Below, one piece after another: positions 7,068 to 10,021 of a stretch of 10,021 bases of DNA (position 1 is its first letter; the number at the start of each line of letters is the position of its first letter). Location of the stretch: contig WAQC01000103.1 in NCBI GenBank assembly GCA_015520425.1, positions 1 to 10,021 of the forward strand, in the 5' to 3' direction. This DNA is from Candidatus Pelearchaeum sp. Lineage in GTDB: Archaea > Thermoproteota > Nitrososphaeria_A > Caldarchaeales > Caldarchaeaceae. Both the position numbers and the translations under genes were made by a program. The notes under the pieces are model-generated. The model was given only the letters and a program-made list of their open reading frames with translations, searched no databases and had not been told where the DNA came from.

Positions 7068-7565
7068 ATGCGAGTAGCGCTGGTTGCGGTAATAGTGGCT
7101 GTTGTAGTGATAGTAGTTGCTGTGCCGTTTCTTCTGATGCAAGGCGGGCAACAAGCTGGTGAGCAGCAGACAACACCGACGCAAACACAGAAGCCAGAGA
7201 CAGGGAGAGTAGAGATAATAATTGAGGGCGGCGAGATAAGCGTCTCCAAATACGGCTATGCGATAAAAGGCCAAGAATTACAGGCACCTGGCCCTGAGCT
7301 TCGCGTGAAGGTAGGCTCCCTCGTTGTAGTCACGTTCATAAACATTGGCCAGCTCCCACATACTTTCGCCGTAGCAAATGAGAAGAAGTTTGACGCAGAG
7401 CCGTTGTGGGACGCTCAAATAGGGACGCCAACTTCTCCAGTACAGCCTAAGCAGCAGTCTTCAATAAGCTTCACACCAAAGAAACCAGGCGAGTACTACT
7501 ATATCTGCCAAGTACCTGGGCACATACAGCTTGGTATGTGGGGAAAGTTTGTCGTGGAGGAATAA
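7068..7565 (+). CDS. Membrane-anchored type 1 copper protein (cupredoxin), likely electron donor to NosZ
   Basis: This small blue copper protein carries single electrons outside the membrane. Its 165 residues begin with a hydrophobic anchor (3-23), then a Gln/Thr/Pro-rich linker (26-44) and a plastocyanin-fold domain (47-165). The type 1 copper ligands are complete: His98 in LPHTF, then Cys147, His152 and Met157 in CQVPGHIQLGM. The C-x4-H-x4-M spacing and the VPGH...GMWG ending recall sulfocyanins and other archaeal cupredoxins. GGTGAGG lies 2 nt before GATATG, placing a ribosome site a few bases upstream of the ATG. The gene diverges from nosZ over a 115-bp shared region with inverted repeats. 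As no cytochrome c or NosR is encoded nearby, it probably passes electrons to the CuA site of NosZ. That role is inference; the copper site is directly visible. Confidence 0.9.
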   Translation: MRVALVAVIVAVVVIVVAVPFLLMQGGQQAGEQQTTPTQTQKPETGRVEIIIEGGEISVSKYGYAIKGQELQAPGPELRVKVGSLVVVTFINIGQLPHTFAVANEKKFDAEPLWDAQIGTPTSPVQPKQQSSISFTPKKPGEYYYICQVPGHIQLGMWGKFVVEE

Positions 7566-7598
7566 ACAACCTCATACGATGTGTTGAAAATACCTCAA

Positions 7599-7604
7599 TT
7601 TTTT
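7599..7604 (+). terminator. T6 tract after the cupredoxin gene
   Basis: Six T residues lie 34 nt after the cupredoxin stop codon, with no stem before them. This is typical of archaeal factor-independent termination and suggests the cupredoxin mRNA is monocistronic. Confidence 0.5.
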
Positions 7605-7685
7605 ACAACTTTAGAAGTGGATTCCACATTTCCATATTTAAATGGCATGTGAATAATTATTGGATTAAAACGTGTGTTGTTTGAG

Positions 7686-7694
7686 ATTTTTATC
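7686..7694 (+). promoter_or_regulatory. Putative promoter of the V4R-domain gene
   Basis: ATTTTTATC resembles an archaeal TATA box centred about 39 nt before the ATG at 7729. The expected transcription start near 7716 leaves a short leader with a GAGG ribosome site (7721-7724), 4 nt before the ATG. Confidence 0.45.
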
Positions 7695-7728
7695 CCAGCA
7701 AGCAGAATTAGTGCATATATGAGGAATT

Positions 7729-8199
7729 ATGTCAGACCAAGTTAGCGAGCAGTATGATGAGCGTTTTTGGCGGGATTTGCCTAGTATGGTGAGCTTCTTC
7801 TCTCATGCTATAACGCCTCTCCAGCGTCATTTTGGTATTGGTTCGCGTGAGCTTCTGCGTAGGTTGGGTGAGGAGTTCGGCTCTAGGGTTGCTGAGCAGT
7901 ATGCTGAGGCTGATGTTGAGATGATGCTATCAGAGCTAAGCGTTTTGTGGAAGAAGCTGGAGATAGGGACTCTTGAGATAGAGAGCAAGAAGCCTCTTAC
8001 GCTCTTGATACGCGACTGCTCAATATGCGGCCAGATACCTGAGATTGGTAAGCTCTTTAAATGCACGTTCCACGAGGGGTTCATAGAAGGGCTACTTAGG
8101 AGGAAGCTGGGCAGAGAGGTGCATGTGGAGCAGAGAGGAGAGTACGCGGGAACGGCTGGGATGTGGACCCGCCGCTACATAACTGACGTTACGCTATAA
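7729..8199 (+). CDS. V4R-domain protein, probable small-molecule sensor
   Basis: The 156-residue soluble protein matches the V4R (4-vinyl reductase) domain, a fold related to TRAPP/Bet3 that binds small hydrophobic ligands and often sits in regulators. The N-terminal half is helical and charged. The domain core is in the C-terminal half: RDCSICG (96-101), then GKLFKCTFHEGFIEGLL (107-123) and LGREVHVEQ (127-135). Cys97, Cys100 and Cys112 could hold a metal. The last cysteines usual in V4R domains, expected near 138-147, are absent: the region reads GEYAGTAGMWTRRY. It has its own promoter and a GAGG ribosome site. It is codirectional with the cupredoxin gene and converges on the CBS gene. A link to nos regulation is possible but rests only on proximity. 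No DNA-binding domain is visible. Confidence 0.65.
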   Translation: MSDQVSEQYDERFWRDLPSMVSFFSHAITPLQRHFGIGSRELLRRLGEEFGSRVAEQYAEADVEMMLSELSVLWKKLEIGTLEIESKKPLTLLIRDCSICGQIPEIGKLFKCTFHEGFIEGLLRRKLGREVHVEQRGEYAGTAGMWTRRYITDVTL

Positions 8200-8212
8200 C
8201 ACCACCTCCTCC

Positions 8213-8218
8213 TTTTTT
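8213..8218 (+). terminator. T6 tract between convergent V4R and CBS genes
   Basis: CCTCCTTTTTT lies 13 nt after the V4R stop codon and should end that transcript. The last T residues are also part of the stop codon of the opposite-strand CBS gene (8217-8219), so the two genes have almost no space between them. Confidence 0.5.
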
Positions 8219-9086
8219 AGGGGCTTTCCCTAGTCGGGAAGCATCCCCTGAGATAGGGCTTGATAACACTATCCCAAGGCGTTAGTATCCCCCATCCATC
8301 ATCAACCAGCAGGCAGCAGGATTGGTTGGTGTACATCTCGCGCCACGCTACTGTCATGTCCTTATCTCCGTCTATCGTTCCAGGCTCGGTCAGCGGGAGC
8401 TTGGAGAGCTTCATGTTGAAGAAGCTTTCTGGAAAGTCTCTCAGCATCATAGCTCCCGTTGGGCTGAATGCTGTTTGGATGAGCGCGCGGTCATCAGCTA
8501 TCAAGTAGCGGCCTCCAACATCAATAACAACCCTGCGGATACGTCTGGTTATCATCATGTTCAGCAGGTCGCTTACCGTGGCGTCAGGTTCTAATGACAC
8601 GACGGGCTTGCTGGCTACTTCAGAAACTCGCAGACCCGACTCGTCGCTGATTGTAGATGCGTAGCCTATCAGGTCTCTAATAGTTATAGTCGTTATTAGG
8701 TTATTTCCCTTCACCACACATACGTTCCCAAAGCTAGTGCTGCGCATTATGTTGAGTATCTCAGGTATGGTGGCTTTGCTTGTTGCTCTTCCTATCTCCT
8801 TGGCTATGCTTCCAGTCTTGTTCCTGATTAGGGCGCCAAACCCGTCTCGCATAGACTCCCTCAGCAAGCGTATTATCTCCGAGCCGCCTACAGCGCCTGC
8901 CAGGATGCCGCCGCTCCGTATAACGGGGATGAAATCCACACCCCTAAACGCCATAAGCATAGCAGCGACCATCACTGGGTCGTCCTCCCTAACCACAGGC
9001 GCGGGCCTACTTGAAGCCCAGGGGAGAAGCTGGAGAAGGCCATCTTCCGCGGATTCCGTGAACTCTAGCGCAGCCATGTTCTTCAT
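8217..9086 (-). CDS. Protein with four CBS motifs (two Bateman modules)
   Basis: The protein (289 residues from the chosen ATG) consists almost wholly of CBS motifs, roughly at 25-78, 91-140, 151-203 and 226-278. Each ends in a recognisable strand-helix unit, such as TTITIRDLIGY (132-142). Such pairs generally bind adenine nucleotides or S-adenosylmethionine and sense energy state. No catalytic, DNA-binding or transporter domain is fused, so the protein probably acts on a partner. The fourth motif is the most divergent. A TTG in frame lies just upstream (9089), but the ATG at 9086 is preferred: a TATA-like element is about 29 bp upstream and no Shine-Dalgarno is present, which points to a leaderless or nearly leaderless mRNA. 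An ATG at 9077 is the next option. Its partner cannot be told from the sequence. Confidence 0.82.
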   Translation of the reverse strand: MKNMAALEFTESAEDGLLQLLPWASSRPAPVVREDDPVMVAAMLMAFRGVDFIPVIRSGGILAGAVGGSEIIRLLRESMRDGFGALIRNKTGSIAKEIGRATSKATIPEILNIMRSTSFGNVCVVKGNNLITTITIRDLIGYASTISDESGLRVSEVASKPVVSLEPDATVSDLLNMMITRRIRRVVIDVGGRYLIADDRALIQTAFSPTGAMMLRDFPESFFNMKLSKLPLTEPGTIDGDKDMTVAWREMYTNQSCCLLVDDGWGILTPWDSVIKPYLRGCFPTRESP

Positions 9087-9111
9087 CAACCCGACAGCGA
9101 CCCGACCAGGC

Positions 9112-9118
9112 TTTTAAA
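9112..9118 (-). promoter_or_regulatory. TATA box of the CBS gene, leaderless start likely
   Basis: TTTAAAA on the minus strand is centred about 29 bp before the ATG at 9086, the spacing expected from TATA box to transcription start. Together with the lack of a ribosome binding site, this suggests transcription begins at or within a few bases of the start codon. Confidence 0.5.
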
Positions 9119-9190
9119 CAATTTCTACATCAAATGTTAATTTTCGCAACTTCTGTTTATGGTTGGAGCGCCTAATAATAGTAGGCTGGA

Positions 9191-9856
9191 ATGTTAAACA
9201 CTGTTTTTATGCCTGGCGCTGGGTTACCCGCTCTAGGTGCGGGAATGAAGCTGGAGAAGGTTGTTGAGCCAGGCATTTTCTCGTCCAAGATTGACCTAGA
9301 GGGACGTAGGTGGAACGTGGACCTTGCGGAGTTTGAGATACCGCTGCGTAAGATAGGGCGGAGCATCTACATGCGGATTCCACATAAGCTGGTTGAGAAG
9401 CTATGCCTCCGCGAGGGGCAGAAAATCAGGCTCCTGGTGGTCACCTCTGGGCCTGTGCCAGTAGCTGGGCTACTGGCATACCTAGGGCCTTTCAAGATAG
9501 GAGACAGGATTAGGGGGATTCGGTTCAGGATAAGCCCAGCGGAGAAGGCTGACGAGATAATAGCAGCAGTCTCAGAGAGGGTTCAGCCGACCTCATTCTC
9601 AATAAACCGCAACAACGGCCACGCCGACTGCCTAATGGAATTCGGCCACGTTGCTGGGAATACCGTGATTAGAAGACCAGAACACATAGTAGACTCGGCC
9701 AAATACCTACTCGCGCGGGAGGCTGGAAAACGCTCCAGCAGTGTTGAGATACTGGAGGAGTATGAGGAGGAGACGGAGTGGGTTCCTCTGGATAGCTCCG
9801 TCATCAAGCTGGCCGAGTTGCATGATGTGGGGGCTGAGATAAGATGGGGGAGATGA
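9191..9856 (+). CDS. Protein with an AbrB/SpoVT-like swapped-hairpin domain
   Basis: The 221-residue protein contains a segment (49-84: IPLRKIGRSIYMRIPHKL, then EGQKIRLLVV) with the strand-turn pattern of the AbrB/SpoVT family. That family is a small DNA-binding fold common in archaeal regulators and antitoxins. Residues 88-112 are hydrophobic then basic, and 113-221 form a mixed region with an acidic stretch (187-197, EILEEYEEETE). The C-terminal part is unrecognised and could bind a ligand or partner. The ATG at 9191 is used; no strong ribosome site precedes it, and in-frame ATGs at 9209 and 9245 are possible. It diverges from the CBS gene and overlaps the next gene by 13 nt, suggesting an operon with it. 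A DNA-binding role is inference from the domain only. Confidence 0.6.
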   Translation: MLNTVFMPGAGLPALGAGMKLEKVVEPGIFSSKIDLEGRRWNVDLAEFEIPLRKIGRSIYMRIPHKLVEKLCLREGQKIRLLVVTSGPVPVAGLLAYLGPFKIGDRIRGIRFRISPAEKADEIIAAVSERVQPTSFSINRNNGHADCLMEFGHVAGNTVIRRPEHIVDSAKYLLAREAGKRSSSVEILEEYEEETEWVPLDSSVIKLAELHDVGAEIRWGR

Positions 9857-10021
9857 ACGGCTTCATCTTCAAGTCAATACTCCTCACAGCACTGGGAGCA
9901 TGGGACTGCGACCCATCCAAGTTTGACTGGAAGATGTCTACGATTCAGATAAACCATCAGGGGCTCTACATAGTTAGGAGCATGACGTATCTGGTGAGGT
10001 TCTCATCTATTGAGAGTATGC
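9844..10021 (+). CDS. Unrecognised protein, 5' part (runs off the window end)
   Basis: The open frame continues to the window end and gives 59 visible residues. I do not recognise the family. The start MGEMNGFIFKSILLTALGAW has only a short hydrophobic run (7-20) and is followed by DCDPSKFDWKM and a mixed strand-like region. Two starts are possible: ATG at 9844, or ATG at 9853, which would give a 4-nt ATGA overlap with the preceding stop codon. A GGGGGAG stretch touches the 9853 codon directly, too close to act as its ribosome site. Overlap with the AbrB-like gene suggests cotranslation and a shared task. Confidence 0.6.
   Translation, partial: MGEMNGFIFKSILLTALGAWDCDPSKFDWKMSTIQINHQGLYIVRSMTYLVRFSSIESM

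Noticed and set aside
6886..7287. Minus-strand frame of 133 codons, and two 75-codon frames, over the nosZ-cupredoxin junction
   Set aside because: They cover the intergenic region and lie antisense to the cupredoxin gene, with low-complexity Ser/Leu-rich or His/Tyr-rich translations. The plus-strand gene has an intact copper site and a ribosome site.
8737..9117. Plus-strand frame of 126 codons
   Set aside because: It is antisense to the CBS gene, whose four repeated motifs are clear on the minus strand.

Overview
The window looks like part of a thermophilic archaeal chromosome, probably from the Thermoproteota (TACK) side of the archaea. This rests on the 3' part of a GC-rich 16S rRNA gene carrying the archaeal 915-region signature exactly (24-43), on codon use rich in AGG/AGA and ATA, and on TATA-type promoters with Shine-Dalgarno sequences that match the visible 16S 3' tail. 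I cannot place it at order or genus level from this window alone.

Layout. Positions 1-637 (+) are the end of a 16S rRNA gene. No 23S gene follows: a short spacer with a hairpin and a pyrimidine-rich terminator leads straight into the convergent end of a nitrous oxide reductase operon. That operon occupies 730-6952 on the minus strand and reads nosZ (N2O reductase), nosL (copper chaperone), a NosB-like four-helix membrane protein, nosD (beta-helix maturation protein), nosF (ABC ATPase) and nosY (ABC permease). The last four genes are tightly packed or overlapping. A 115-bp region with two short inverted repeats separates nosZ from a divergent membrane-anchored type 1 copper protein (cupredoxin, 7068-7565 +), which is a good candidate for the electron donor to NosZ. 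A V4R-domain protein follows (7729-8199 +). It converges on a protein with four CBS motifs (8217-9086 -), which diverges from an AbrB-like-domain protein (9191-9856 +). The latter overlaps an unrecognised gene cut by the window end (9844 onward).

How it fits together. NosZ carries a twin-arginine export signal, all seven CuZ histidines and a complete CuA site, so it should be an active enzyme outside the membrane reducing N2O to N2. NosL and the NosDFY complex would supply copper and sulfur for the CuZ site. No NosR, NosC, NosG or NosH homologue is visible, so the divergent cupredoxin probably replaces cytochrome c as the electron carrier. The right-hand third (V4R, CBS, AbrB-like) looks like small-molecule sensing and regulation, but nothing in the sequence links it directly to N2O respiration.

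The most interesting points are the cytochrome-reductase-free, copper-only form of the nos cluster with its shared operator-like region, the CuA loop of NosZ that resembles cytochrome oxidase subunit II, the 16S gene apparently unlinked from 23S, and an unusual base at the decoding-centre position equivalent to E. coli C1400.
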